This document shows positions 41,413-52,437 of a stretch of 64,000 nucleotides of DNA, one piece after another. Under the pieces are notes generated by a model, which did not search any database, had not been told where the DNA came from, and saw nothing but the letters and a program-made list of their open reading frames with translations. The translations under genes were made by a program, and so were the position numbers. Positions within the stretch are counted from its first letter, which is position 1; the number at the start of each line of letters is the position of its first letter. This DNA comes from Enchytraeus crypticus (Eukaryota > Annelida > Clitellata > Enchytraeida > Enchytraeidae): assembly GCA_905160935.1 (NCBI GenBank), contig CAJHZI010000352.1, forward strand, positions 85,875 to 149,874, read 5' to 3'.

Positions 41413-41869
41413 TGTATATATAGCTTATGAGCATGTCATTAGTCTACTCTAGTTTATGACTCGGTCATTTGCCTCGTCTATGGATTCTAATAGAAGAAAC
41501 CTAGACGAACCTGGGTTACCGAAAAGCGCATGTCCTCAATTCATTCTATGTTTATCACATGCTCTACATAGATGCACTCTCTCGAAATAAAACTGAAATA
41601 GTAACATTGAGTAACCCATGGTCGGAATCATTTGAAAATATATTTTAAAAAAAAAAAAAAAATGTAGTATGCAATGAAAACTGTATGCAGGCCAAAATGG
41701 GATATAAACCAATGCTACATGCGCACAGTAAATTAAGTAAATGTGTTCATAGCCAATTTAGTATCAGAAATCGATATCCTAAGGATTCTGAGTACTCATC
41801 TTGAAATGAATAATACATGTATATGCAGGTTGGTAAATAATGTTTAATAATAAAGAAACGAATATTTTT

Positions 41870-42000
41870 AAACATATTTTATGTTTGTGCTTAGTAATAA
41901 TGTTTTAATGTTCGTTTTTGTTTTTGTTGTTTAATATTTAATGTTTTTTAATGTTTAATGTTTAATGTTTAATGTTTTGTTTCACATGATTGTGTTTAAA
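41870..42000. repeat. 'tttaatg' low-complexity tandem tract
   Basis: Repeats of 'tgtttaatgtttaa' at 41930-41980. Similar to 29400-29550. Confidence 0.7.
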
Positions 42001-42294
42001 TATATCTAGGGGCTTTTAGAAACATAATGGACACTATTTTTAACAATTGTGAGCATGAACATATCTGCGTTTTGATGAATATAGTAATACGTAATATCGT
42101 GCACAGCTTTGTTTGATTTTATTCACTATATCATTAAATGCTTTTTGTTCGTTTCTTTGATTTTGAATACACACGGTATGTTGACTGTGTGTTGATTGAC
42201 CCAGTGGCGAAATAAAGATATACCAAAATGTGACAGACTAGAGAATACCCATCCCGTATAAAAATTCTCTGGAGTTGCTTGAACTACTTCGTGG

Positions 42295-42499
42295 TCATTA
42301 TTTCAGAAATGTGGTCGTTTGAGCACCCAAAACAACCCTCGATGATGCCTCTGATATCATATACACAGTATGCATAGGACAACTGTTGCATATGCTGCAC
42401 ATGTAAGACACAAATAAATATTTGTATAAATAATACTTTTTTTTTTCATTAAATAAATTTGAAAAACAAAGCTCTCATATGGCAATGTATCAAATCAGT

Positions 42500-42560
<61 letters not shown>

Positions 42561-42765
42561 TCATTATTTCAGAAATGTGGTCGTTTGAGCACCCAAAACA
42601 ACCCTCGATGATGCCTCTGATATCATATACACAGTATGCATAGGACAACTGTTGCATATGCTGCACATGTAAGACACAAATAAATATTTGTATAAATAAT
42701 ACTTTTTTTTTTCATTAAATAAATTTGAAAAACAAAGCTCTCATATGGCAATGTATCAAATCAGT

Positions 42766-42827
<62 letters not shown>

Positions 42828-43034
42828 ACTGATTTGATATACATTGCCATATGAGAGCTTTGTTTTTCAAATTTATTTAATGAAAAAAAAAAGTATTATT
42901 TATACAAATATTTATTTGTGTCTTACATGTGCAGCATATGCAACAGTTGTCCTATGCATACTGTGTATATGATATCAGAGGCATCATCGAGGGTTGTTTT
43001 GGGTGCTCAAACGACCACATTTCTGAAATAATGA

Positions 43035-43095
<61 letters not shown>

Positions 43096-43152
43096 ACTGA
43101 TTTGATACATTGCCATATGAGAGCTTTGTTTTTCAAATTTATTTAATGAAAA
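42295..43152. repeat. four-copy direct/inverted repeat separated by (AT)n
   Basis: A 211 bp unit occurs at 42295-42505 and 42561-42771 (plus), 42821-43034 (minus) and as a 63 bp partial at 43090-43152 (minus). (AT)n runs of about 50 bp lie between all copies. Copies 2 and 3 form a palindrome of more than 420 bp around the AT run. The copies are nearly identical, so the rearrangement is recent or an assembly artefact. Confidence 0.9.
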
Positions 43153-43185
43153 CATGTACGAAATGTAATATAAGAAATCTATATA

Positions 43186-43200
43186 TATATATATATACAG

Positions 43201-43244
<44 letters not shown>

Positions 43245-43269
43245 GTATATATATATATATATATGTATA

Positions 43270-43306
<37 letters not shown>
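43186..43306. repeat. (AT)n with gtatat interruptions
   Basis: Alternating AT with periodic 'gtatatatat'. ORFs here read as YIYIYI. Confidence 0.95.
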
Positions 43307-43310
<4 letters not shown>

Positions 43311-43424
43311 TAAAAAAACATGTACGAAATAGTGTGAAAAACTTTGGCCATGTCAAGTAAATATTAAAGGAACACTTTTTCGTATGTAACAGACTATTTT
43401 GACGTCGTAATATGATGAGATTAT

Positions 43425-43447
43425 CTTCTTCTTCTTCTTCTTCTTCT
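43425..43447 (-). repeat. (GAA)n 3' tail of the RTE LINE
   Basis: Directly follows the LINE's terminal TAA on the minus strand. RTE elements typically end in a short microsatellite after a very short 3' UTR. Confidence 0.85.
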
Positions 43448-43565
43448 TTAAGTGCCGTGCCTGTTCCAAGCCTGGGCGGTCATGGTCATATTTCTCCATA
43501 TGTCTCTGTTCATTGTTGCTCTGATCATCTCTGTTTCAGTTAACTGCATCCATTTGCTAAGACTC

Positions 43566-46478
43566 TTAATAAACGTCATTCGTTGTCGACCCTTGCATCT
43601 TTTTTCCTTCTATTATTCCTGTCACTACGGTATTTTCAACTATTTTGTTCCGCATAATGTGTCCGAAAAATTTCATCTGTTGTCGTCGTATTCGGTTCAA
43701 AAGGTCACGACAAGTTGACATTCTTTGTAGAACATCTTCATTTTTAATGTGGTCTTTATAAGATATACGCAGCATTCTTCTATAGAACCACATCTCTGTT
43801 GCCTCAAGTTTCGATTCCATTACAGAAGAGATTGTCCAAACTTCACTTCCATATAACAATATTGGTTGAATGTAGCATTGAAGAAGTCTTTTTTTGGTAT
43901 CAATTGATAATTCATGGCTTCTAAAAATCTTTGACATTCTGTTATATGCCTCCTTAGCCATGGCTATTCTTCTGTTTATTTCCTTGTCACATTTCCCATT
44001 TTGATGAATAAGTGACCCTAAATATATGACTGATTCAACTTGTTTGACATTTTGACCTCTTACATTGATTAAGCATGGCTGTGGCATTTTTAGTTTGCTG
44101 ACTGTCATGCATTCTGTTTTCTTCATATTTATAGATAATCCACTAGCCTCACTATGATATGTTACAATATCCAACATTTCTTGAAGTCTGTCTCTCGATT
44201 CGGCAATAAGAACTATGTCATCAGCATAACGTATATTATTAAGATTGTATCCTCCAATTACTAATCCTTTTATTTCACTGATATTCCTCATTATATTTTC
44301 ACTATATAAGTTAAAAAGATCTGGTGACATTACACAGCCTTGCCTTACTCCTCTCTTAATTTTGCAAAAGCTACTGTACTCGTTCTCATATCTCATTGCA
44401 GCTTCTTGATTCCAGTATAAATTCCTAACACTTCTTATGTCTTTGCCATCTATACCCAATTCATGAAGAAGATCAATCAATTTGCTGTGTCTAACTTTGT
44501 CAAAAGCTTTGGTATAATCAATGAAACAAAGGAATAGATCCTTATTTAATTCTATGGCTCTTTCACACAGAATTCTTAGAACGAAAATAGCATTCCTTGT
44601 ACCGGAATCATCCATAAAACCATATTGCACGGGATTTATTTCAGGTCTAATTTTATTTCTCATTCTCATTAGCAGAATTCTTAAATAGATTTTAATGACT
44701 ACACTCATTAGACTTATAGTTCTGTGCAGTTCACATTCTACCGCACCTGCTTTCTTCGGTAATGCAATAAATATCGATCTCAATAGATATTTAGGAAATT
44801 CGCCATTGTCATAAATGTCGTTTGCTATTGACGTGATCTCTTTTACGCTAAATTCTACCGCGGCTTGAATCATTTCTGCTGTTATGTTATCTGGTCCGCT
44901 TGCTTTGTTTCTTTTTAATTTCCTAATGGCATATCTAACTTCGTCTTCTAAGATTTTAGGACCTGCTATTTCTTTAGTTATTTCTGGAAGCTCCATTCGA
45001 TTATCTTTAAAAAGGTCATCGATATACTCTGACCATCTATCAAGTATATCTTTCTTTGTCATGAGAATATCTCCATTCTTAGCCTTGATGCATTTACTAT
45101 GTGAGCAATTAGATTTCCGATTAGTTATTTCATTTATCTCTTTGTACATTTTCCTTGTGTCTGTAAATTTCATCTTTTCAATCTCATCACATCTTTTGTT
45201 TAACCACTCTTCCTTTTCATGTTTGCAAAGTTTCTTTATTGCATTGTTCGAAACTCTATACTCCATACTTTCTCTATCTTTAATCTTTTGTCGTTCTTTC
45301 ATTAATTGTAAAATGTTCTGATTTATCCATTTAGTTTTCCTTTGCATATTCTTTTCTGGGATGATTTCATTTGCTGTTACTACTAATGCATTTTTGAAAT
45401 TATCCCATTTGTTGTTGATGTTATTCAGACCATCATTTTCTGCCGATACTTGGAATCTATTTTGAACTTCTACTTTATATCTATATTGAATAGTTTGATC
45501 TTTTATTAGAGTGGAGAAATCTTGTGCTAATGTTCTCTCTTTTCTTTCAATCTTTTTTAATTTTATAAGTATATTGCAAATTACTGGAATATGGTCTGAG
45601 TCACAGTCTGCACCTGGATAAGTTTTGCAATTTCTGATTGAATTACGAAATCTTTCGTTGATAGTTATGTAATCGATTTGATTTCTTATTTTATCTCCAG
45701 GACTCTTCCAAGTATATCTTCTCCTTTTGTGCTGTTTGTACCATGTGTTAGCTATTATTTGATTGTGGCTTTGGCACCAATTAATGAATCTTTCTCCTCG
45801 TTCATTCCTCTTGCCGAGGCCATATTTTCCAACTATATTTCCATATTGCTCTTCTCCAACTTTGGCATTCATATCTCCCATTATAATTAAGATTTCTTGG
45901 CTTTTGCATTGTGATTTTGCTGTTTCTAAATCGTCATAAAATCGCTCGATTTCTTCTTCCTCACATTGGGCTGTGGGAGCATATACCTGAACAATATTCA
46001 TTACGAAATGGCGTGTTCTGATTTTCAACAACATCATTCGATCCGAAATAGCCCAATGGCCATCAACACATTTTGATGTGATGCTATCTGTTATTATAGC
46101 CACTCCATTAATATGTTGAACACCACCTGAATAATACATCGTAAAACCATCCTGATTAACCCTGCCTGATCCAATCCATCTTGTTTCACACATACCCATG
46201 ATGTTCACTTTGAGTCTCTTCATTTCTTGAATTATGTTACTGAATTTTCCTGCCTGGTACAGCGTTCGTACATTCCATGTACCTAAGCGTGTGTATCTTT
46301 CTATTTTATTACATTTACCTACTTGGTTACTTGATTTATCCAATTCCGAGACAGTCGTTGTATGACGGTCCAGTTTCCCCTGTCTTCCACAAGATTCTGT
46401 ACCGAGCGAGGTGTCCCACCTGTATTCAGTGTGTACCCCCTTAACGCCGTTGGTATTATTTTTATTTCCTTTGACCAT
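43566..46478 (-). CDS. RTE LINE endonuclease/reverse transcriptase, one frameshift from its natural end
   Basis: A 970-residue ORF of the 'craniofacial development protein 2-like' type. The N-terminal APE endonuclease shows GTWNVRTL, CETRW, VYAPTA, MGDMNAKVG, QIDYITIN and SDHIPVI (about 67-305). The reverse transcriptase shows KASGPDNITAEMIQA, RTISLMS, FIDYTKAFDKV, GVRQGCVMSPDLFNLY and catalytic YADD (about 505-760). The C-terminal domain includes YLGSLI and PILLYGSE. The annotated stop at 43566 comes from an extra G near 43590; the alternative frame stays open to a TAA at 43448, right at the (GAA)n tail. The enzyme nicks DNA and copies its RNA at the nick. Apart from this indel all catalytic residues look intact, so the insertion is young. 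Confidence 0.88.
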   Translation of the reverse strand: MVKGNKNNTNGVKGVHTEYRWDTSLGTESCGRQGKLDRHTTTVSELDKSSNQVGKCNKIERYTRLGTWNVRTLYQAGKFSNIIQEMKRLKVNIMGMCETRWIGSGRVNQDGFTMYYSGGVQHINGVAIITDSITSKCVDGHWAISDRMMLLKIRTRHFVMNIVQVYAPTAQCEEEEIERFYDDLETAKSQCKSQEILIIMGDMNAKVGEEQYGNIVGKYGLGKRNERGERFINWCQSHNQIIANTWYKQHKRRRYTWKSPGDKIRNQIDYITINERFRNSIRNCKTYPGADCDSDHIPVICNILIKLKKIERKERTLAQDFSTLIKDQTIQYRYKVEVQNRFQVSAENDGLNNINNKWDNFKNALVVTANEIIPEKNMQRKTKWINQNILQLMKERQKIKDRESMEYRVSNNAIKKLCKHEKEEWLNKRCDEIEKMKFTDTRKMYKEINEITNRKSNCSHSKCIKAKNGDILMTKKDILDRWSEYIDDLFKDNRMELPEITKEIAGPKILEDEVRYAIRKLKRNKASGPDNITAEMIQAAVEFSVKEITSIANDIYDNGEFPKYLLRSIFIALPKKAGAVECELHRTISLMSVVIKIYLRILLMRMRNKIRPEINPVQYGFMDDSGTRNAIFVLRILCERAIELNKDLFLCFIDYTKAFDKVRHSKLIDLLHELGIDGKDIRSVRNLYWNQEAAMRYENEYSSFCKIKRGVRQGCVMSPDLFNLYSENIMRNISEIKGLVIGGYNLNNIRYADDIVLIAESRDRLQEMLDIVTYHSEASGLSINMKKTECMTVSKLKMPQPCLINVRGQNVKQVESVIYLGSLIHQNGKCDKEINRRIAMAKEAYNRMSKIFRSHELSIDTKKRLLQCYIQPILLYGSEVWTISSVMESKLEATEMWFYRRMLRISYKDHIKNEDVLQRMSTCRDLLNRIRRQQMKFFGHIMRNKIVENTVVTGIIEGKKMQGSTTNDVY

Positions 46479-46620
46479 GATAAACTATATCAAATACAGC
46501 GGTGGGCGATTAATCCTTCCGCCAGGTATTTTTTCGAGACACCATCTCTATCCAGCTGGCCGTTGACTTTAATAAAAAAAGTTCGTCCGCCCAATTTCTG
46601 ATGGCTGGTCATCATAGCCT

Positions 46621-47030
46621 TTTACTCTCCCGAGTCATCCACAAGGCAGTGGAGATTGTTTAGGTAACATATTGTCTAGTTTGGAAATCTATAATAATAA
46701 ACCATCGCAAAATTCCGAAGATGAACAACTCGATATTTGGCGCAGTCAGTCACTGTAGACCCACTACATTTACATGTAAATATATGAATCAGATGTCCAT
46801 ATAAACAAACCAGTGTTTGTTTTTGAGATTATCTACCCTATATAATAATATAAATTGTCAGATATTTTCAAGACTTACAAATTAAATTGGATTAAACTTC
46901 AGCAACAGCAACATCAGTAATACTATGGAACACTTTTGAACAAAATTCCAGCTAACAATGAAACTTTACAAAAATTGAACAACTATAAATCCAAATAATA
47001 ATAAATTCCCCGTGTTATGTCCGGGTTATT
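46621..47030. other. gene-free sequence
   Basis: No feature recognised. Confidence 0.4.
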
Positions 47031-47034
47031 TGAA

Positions 47035-47292
47035 GAATTGACCAACCTGTGACTGCGCGTATCGCTGAAGGCGACTAAAGCACTAAGTTACATACCAACG
47101 TCAGAAAGGGCATTTGGACGGTGAGCGACTTGGCTCCAGAAATTGCTACAAAAATTTAAACGAATGGATAAGTCTCAAATAGGGGACTGGCTGGTGGTGT
47201 GGCGTAGGACAGAGAGGATTTGAGACAGTCTATTTGTATCCCGACCCTGGTTAAACTGGGATTCAAGAGAGGATGATGATGATGATGTACAA
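47035..47292 (-). repeat. ATC-tailed repeat family, inverted copy
   Basis: On the minus strand it matches 34408-34640 and 38860-39060. In plus coordinates it ends with 'ttaaactgggattcaagagag' and (GAT)n at 47270-47287. Confidence 0.7.
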
Positions 47293-47387
47293 TTATAAAT
47301 CCAGAAACCTAATCCAAATTTTTTCAAACCCTAAATCAAACTTTAATAATTTAAACCTGCTTAATATGTAGGTCTAATATTACAGTC

Positions 47388-47475
47388 TCTCTCTTCAGTG
47401 CACTGCCATGTGACAGGTTCAAGGTACATATTCATACTCTAAGTCTGCTTTTTCGCTCCAAAGGAGTACTCCCTA
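47388..47475 (-). repeat. GAA-tailed interspersed repeat, inverted 3' end
   Basis: Minus strand reads 'gcagacttagagtatgaatatgtaccttgaacctg' and ends 'ggcagtgcactgaagagag'. Next to it, 47455-47530 holds three short duplications of 'ctccaaaggagtactccct'. Confidence 0.7.
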
Positions 47476-47624
47476 TCCATATCCTATAGGAGTACTCCCT
47501 CCCTATTCGCTCCAAAGGAGAATCCCAGTACTACTCCTAATATAACAGCATTTTCTGCAGTTATGCATACACATTTCGATTGTAACTAATTTAAATTAAT
47601 ATGCATAACCTTCATGTATTACAG

Positions 47625-47789
47625 CAAGGTGGATTACGTCGCACTAGTGCCTGGGACGTCTTTGTCGTTCCACAATACACAGTGTTGGATAAATGCATCA
47701 TGTATATTCAAGAATCAGGAAAAAGAAAAAGTGGAATTACTTGATTATCTTATGCATACTATTAGGAATACTAATAATTTCTGCTTCAG
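47625..47789 (+). CDS. candidate orphan exon (phase 2-2)
   Basis: A 165 bp open segment between 'catgtattacag' and TTCAG|gtatgt, both good splice signals. The open frame (KVDYVALVPGTSLSFHNTQC, WINASC, EKVELLDYLMHTIRN) is phase 2 at both ends, which does not match the phases of the Ig exons around it. No homology recognised. It could be a cassette exon of the Ig locus, part of another gene, or chance. Confidence 0.3.
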
Positions 47790-47799
47790 GTATGTCTTT

Positions 47800-48640
47800 C
47801 TGAATATTGTTTTGCGTAAATGTTCAGATAGAATTGTGACTTAGCTAACTGGCACTGCTTTCTAATCAGATTAATTTGCAATTTATTTTCCTTTCTTTTA
47901 GTTTGTTCATTAATTAAGAGATAAATTTTTATTTCAGTTTGATTTTGCATTATATATGTCATTAATGAGTTATAGACGGTGGTCAGCTAGATAAGATGCG
48001 TATCATCTTCCCTGACGGCCGATTTTCCGGTGTTTATAGACTGTGTGACACACTGTGTTTCTGGGAATTTTTAAATTTTATTTCATTTGAATGTTTATTT
48101 CTATTTGTGTTTGTCGGTGATTTGGTGTTGATGCTGAAATAAACACACATATATATCTCTATTTCTCTTTCGCTGTACTATATTTTACCACTTCAGCACG
48201 TATTTTTTAGAAACTTGAATGTAATTATTTAAAAATAAAATGAAGTATGACAAATAGTAAGCTTAGATCTATTGTCCCTGGTTTACATAACGAGACTGAA
48301 ACATGAATCTACTAAACATGTGAATGTAGGATACCTAGTAAAATAACTTTTTTTGCGTAGATCTGATTTTTAAATTGTAGAAATTGAGTTTTTATAGATT
48401 ACGCTTACGGTGTGCTTTTGGTTACTAAATTTGATCAATTAGGTTCTAACTGCGATGGTTGTCATTAACTGATAATCTCAGAGGCAAATAAATAAATATA
48501 TAATTAATAATAGATATAGCAGCCTACATACTGTCCCACTGTGTACCAATCCTTACTCCGGTGCTTCCTCCTTGACAAGACTTCCGCTTATTCCCGCCTC
48601 CGCTATCCGACGATATTCTGTCGAGCAGCTCCGGTATAAT
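47800..48640. other. gene-free sequence
   Basis: No supported feature. 48540-48640 is locally richer in G+C. Confidence 0.4.
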
Positions 48641-48649
48641 TCGTGGTAA

Positions 48650-48785
48650 AAGCTGGTAAAGCTAAGATTAGCGTCAGTTTCCTCACTCGAAAGCTATGTC
48701 AGTGACGGGCCAGCCCAGGATTTGAACCCCGCACGTACTGATCTGCGGTCAAATATCTTACTGACTTTCAGCCAGTGCGAAGTAG
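48650..48785 (-). mobile_element. tRNA-derived SINE, inverted copy
   Basis: In plus orientation: 'aagctggtaaagctaagattagcgtcagtttcctcactcg', 'gtcagtgacggg', 'ggatttgaacccc' (box B complement), 'gcggtcaaatatctta'. Confidence 0.75.
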
Positions 48786-48937
48786 AAGCAGCTAAAGCGT
48801 ACTCCATGGGATTCTATCCGGCCTTCCTGTGCCACTTCCCTGGAAATCCCCGGTCTGTTCCCTATCGCATTTGCTCGAGCTTTTCGCTCAGACGACAAGC
48901 TCCGCAGCACCAATGTCAACCGGAGCAGGCGAATGAC

Positions 48938-49260
48938 CACTGGCGGATCCATGAGGGGCCCAGGGGCCCGCACCCATTAAGCTCGTCGACAAAATAATTT
49001 AAACTGTATTTTAATTGTTTTTATGGCAATTTCTAAGTGTTAATATGTATGTAAGAGCAGTGGTTAAGTTGTGGGGGATACGAGAGGGATCTCAGTTCCA
49101 CTAGCTCCATTTTTTTCATATATAGGTCCCATTAGGGCCCCCTCATAGTATTTTTTCTGATTGCGCCACATGCACCGGAGAAGGCGGGGCTTAAGCAAAA
49201 AGTGTGTACTCTGTTCAAAAAATTTTGGGCCCCTCTTAAAAATTCCTGGATCCGCCACAG
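48938..49260. mobile_element. hAT-type MITE with 8 bp target duplication
   Basis: The left end is CACTGGCGGATCC and the right end the near-complement GGATCCGCCACAG; both continue into GGGGCCC-type sequence. An identical octamer CGAATGAC lies directly outside each end (48930-48937 and 49261-49268). Eight-base duplications and CAGTGGCG-like ends are hallmarks of hAT elements. At 323 bp with no transposase it is non-autonomous. Confidence 0.88.
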
Positions 49261-49289
49261 CGAATGACTCAGCGTGGTCCCCTGCGAGG

Positions 49290-51070
49290 ATGACATTAAA
49301 ATAAAACTTTCAAAATAATCGTGACATTGCTAACCACATAGCAAATAATTTCAAATCTGCTTGTACACCAAACTCTGAAATATTTCATAATAAATTTAAA
49401 GAGACATACGAAAAGCAAAAATTGGTATATACTTCCGAAGCAAATGATGTTGTTATCTATGTAAGATCCTTGGGAAATGCTATTAATTGTCTTGAGTTAA
49501 ATAAAGCTGCAGGTAGTGATGGTCTGATGATCGAACATTTGTTGTATGCCCATGAATCTGTGTTGATAATAATTAAAACGCTCTTCAATATAATGCTTCG
49601 CACTGGATTGGTTCCCGACGCTTTTGGTATCGGTAGAACTACACCTATACCAAAATTCAAAGGGTGTAAAAGGGTCGTCTCAGCTGATGATTTTAGGGGG
49701 ATCACTATATGCCCCGTCATCTCAAAAGTTTTTGAACATAGTATAAAAAAGTTCATTCAATTACCAACTTCAAGTAGGCAGTTTGGTTTCAAAGATAATG
49801 TTGGATGTATTAATGCAATACATACCGTAAGAAAGGTCATAAAGTATTTCAATGTCAAGCTGAGTACTGTCAATGTTGGTGTTATTGATCTGCGTAAAGC
49901 ATTTGACAAATGTAATGTTTATGGCATATTACATATGCTTCAATGTAGAAAAGTAAATGCATGTATCATTAATACTCTTGAAAATTGGTTCAGCAAAAAT
50001 AGTACAACTGTAAATTGGGCTGATTCTGTATCGGATTGTGTCCAACTGCTATCGGGAGTTAAACAAGGTGGAGGTTCTTTCACCTTCTTTGTTTGCCCTT
50101 TTTGTTGACACAGTTTTAGACAAATTAGAAGCTTCTAAATTAGGTTGTTTCATAAATTATAACTGTTATAATAGTTTTATGTATGCAGATGATCTTATTT
50201 TATTGAGTATCTCTGTCACTGATCTTCAGAAATTATTTAATATTTGTGACATGGCTTTTACAGAGTTAGATTTACCAATAAATGTATCGAAATGTCACTG
50301 TATGCGCATCGGTCCTAGGCACAATTTTCAGTGCAAGCCATTGCAAATTAGAGAAACTTGTATTAATTGGGTGGATAGTATCAAGTATTTGGGAATAAAT
50401 ATTTTAAGAGCTAAATCTTTTAAATGTTGTTGGAAAGAGAGTAAATGTAAATTTTATACTTCAGTTAACACTATACTGGGGAGACTTGGAACAAAGGTGC
50501 ATATTGATGTTTTATTAAAATTAATATTCGCTCAGGCGGTGCCGATCTTACTCTATGGTATTGCGGCCTCCGGTTTGTCCTTTTCGGAATTAAAAGACTT
50601 TACGTATGTATATAACAGTATTTTCTTTAAAACATTTAAATCTTACGATAAAAATGTTGTACTGAATTGTCAATGGTATTGTGGTTTCTGGCCATTTGAA
50701 ATATTACTTGATTTTCATAGGTATAACTTTTTGAGTAAATTAATTGCCGTTAATCAGTTAAATGATAAAATAGAATTAGACAATTCTGACTATTTGGATT
50801 ACAAAGTTTTAAAAAATAAATATGCACTCCAGACAAAAGATTCACCAGCTGTGACTCGGTTTAGGTTTTGGTCATATTTTGAAAGTCTAGTTTTAAATAC
50901 TGAATAGGTAAATTTTGGTTTAAACAATTATCTATTTAGTAAGAATTTTAGTTCTGTTTAGTTTTATTTATGATATATCTTATGTTGTATCTGTAGGTGA
51001 TACTTGTTTGTTTTCTGTTTTCGTTTTTGTTTACTGCCATGACTTTGGTGAAATAAAGATTATATATTAA
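49290..51070 (+). mobile_element. I/Jockey-group LINE, 5'-truncated, one main frameshift
   Basis: Two overlapping open frames (49422-50108 and 50038-50907) together hold an RT domain: LELNKAAGSDGLMIEHL, FRGITICPVISKVFE, RQFGFKDNVGCINAI, GVIDLRKAFDKC, SGVKQGG, then after a shift near 50070 LSPSLFALFVDTVLDKLE, catalytic MYADDLILLS and RIGPRHNFQ. A thumb/C-terminal region follows to 50907 and the 3' end 'ttggtgaaataaagattat' is near 51045-51065. A second member is inverted at 60310-61860 and 3' ends recur at 52336-52365 and 62330-62425. The family within the I/Jockey group is not certain (Nimb-like is possible). Confidence 0.82.
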
Positions 51071-51156
51071 AATAAGGTTGTTTCTAAAGTTATAGGACCT
51101 GTAACACATATAATTTCTTATACGCGCATTTTACTTGCATATATGAATTTTATCAG

Positions 51157-51477
51157 GTAGGTTACTTCAACCGCCGTCACATCAATTGATAATGACAGGA
51201 GAGAATGTAACCATCACTTGCACGTCTGACATAAACCTGCCTGTATATTGGTACTGGTCCAATGCCAGACAGACAGCTGTCATGGAGCTGTATGACGGGA
51301 AAGATCTCAGGAAAAAGGGCGATAGATACCACTTCAATGAAAGCAATGAGAATGCTGATACTATGATCTCCAGGTTAAGCATCACCACGGTAACACTGAC
51401 AGATGGAGGGAGTGTCATATGTAGGGATGATGAATCTTTTGGAGAAATTGGTCTCTCTGAAATAACTATCATTGAAG
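51157..51477 (+). CDS. Ig-domain exon, cassette 2
   Basis: A 321 bp exon from 'gaattttatcag' to GAAG|gttggt, phase 1 at both ends. The encoded domain has Cys in VTITCTSD, Trp in YWYWSN and the second Cys in GGSVICRDDE. It shares WSNARQ, ELYDGKDL, ISRLSI and CRDDESFGEIGLSEITI with the exon at 25810, and even the lead-in region aligns (QLIMTGENV versus QLHGENI). No start exon lies just upstream, where a LINE ends at about 51070; the nearest compatible phase-1 donor found is at 23962. Confidence 0.8.
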
Positions 51478-51526
51478 GTTGGTTTTAAGTCGGGTTTTTT
51501 GAGCAACTGCATATTCTTTCGTATTT

Positions 51527-51655
51527 GGGCTGAGGTGGTGGCTTGTTAGTAAGTTGCTCGACTTCGAATAAGTAGGTGCAGGGTTCAAATCCTCTATTAT
51601 CCCCGCCACTAGCATGCTATCGAGCAGGGAGTTAATGTTCAACTTGGCTTTGACT
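51527..51655 (+). mobile_element. tRNA-derived SINE, diverged copy
   Basis: 'gggctgaggtggtggcttgttagtaag', 'gcagggttcaaatcct' (box B), 'gagcagggagttaatgttcaacttgg'. Related to 52934-53065. Confidence 0.55.
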
Positions 51656-52194
51656 GTTTAAAAATAATTTTATGTATACTGATGCAAATTTTCAAAGAAT
51701 TAGCTGGCTCTTTGATCAAAATGCCTAGTTATAATTGACATTCGGACATTGCCTTATGGTGAGGAACCGGGTGTTAAATTAATATCGATTGATTGATTGA
51801 CATTAATGTTTCCGCTATTGTCTTTTATATAATAAATTAAGTTACAAACAACTTAGCGTCTGAGACATGGTTTAACATAATTTCTCGGTATTTTCCCATA
51901 CAGAAGTACCCTACAAATATTACAATACACATGCAGTTCTTCATTTATCAATTTCAAGGGTTCATATCCTAACCTGAGAGCAGAACTATTATGATACTTT
52001 CTCAAAAAACAAAAGTAGACAAAACTATGTAATGTATTCAAACTAGTTATTCGGTAACTGTTAATGGTTCAAATTCATGTAAGATAATTAAATATAATTA
52101 TAAGATAATTACATAGTTATACTTATTTCTATCTATTTATTAATTTCTATATTTATTTGTTAATATTTGGTACTCTAGTTATACAGTACATGTT

Positions 52195-52370
52195 TACTTT
52201 CTTTATTTTCTTTATAGGCCTATTGAATTATATTGTGCTTGATTTTTATTGTATGTGTTTCTTACTGCCAATAATTTGCTATGAATTGCCTTTAATCAAT
52301 AAAAAAGTAAAAAATTTGTTAAAAACATTTTGCCAATAATTAATTTGGTGAAATAAAGATTATTATTACT
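52195..52370 (+). mobile_element. I/Jockey-group LINE 3' end remnant
   Basis: 'ttgtatgtgtttcttactgcca' and 'aatttggtgaaataaagattat' match the 3' ends at 51000-51065 and 62370-62425. Confidence 0.6.
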
Positions 52371-52437
52371 TTAAAATAATACTACAATAAGAGATCTAAT
52401 ATTAGTCATGAAAATAACATGATGTTGTATTTTGCAG

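Larger units (their letters stand above)
43425..46620 (-). mobile_element. near full-length RTE-clade LINE
   Basis: One long endonuclease-RT ORF, an essentially absent 3' UTR, a (GAA)n tail and about 130 bp upstream of the ATG that may be 5' UTR. The 5' limit is uncertain. This is the best preserved LINE in the window. Confidence 0.85.

Noticed and set aside
42295-43152. CRISPR-like spaced repeats
   Set aside because: Repeats are 211 bp, in both orientations, and the spacers are plain (AT)n, in a eukaryotic genome.
44884-45321. 145-codon plus-strand ORF
   Set aside because: Antisense shadow of the RTE LINE coding region.
48722-48997. 91-codon ORF as a gene
   Set aside because: It runs from a SINE into the hAT MITE; chance open frame in G/C-richer DNA.
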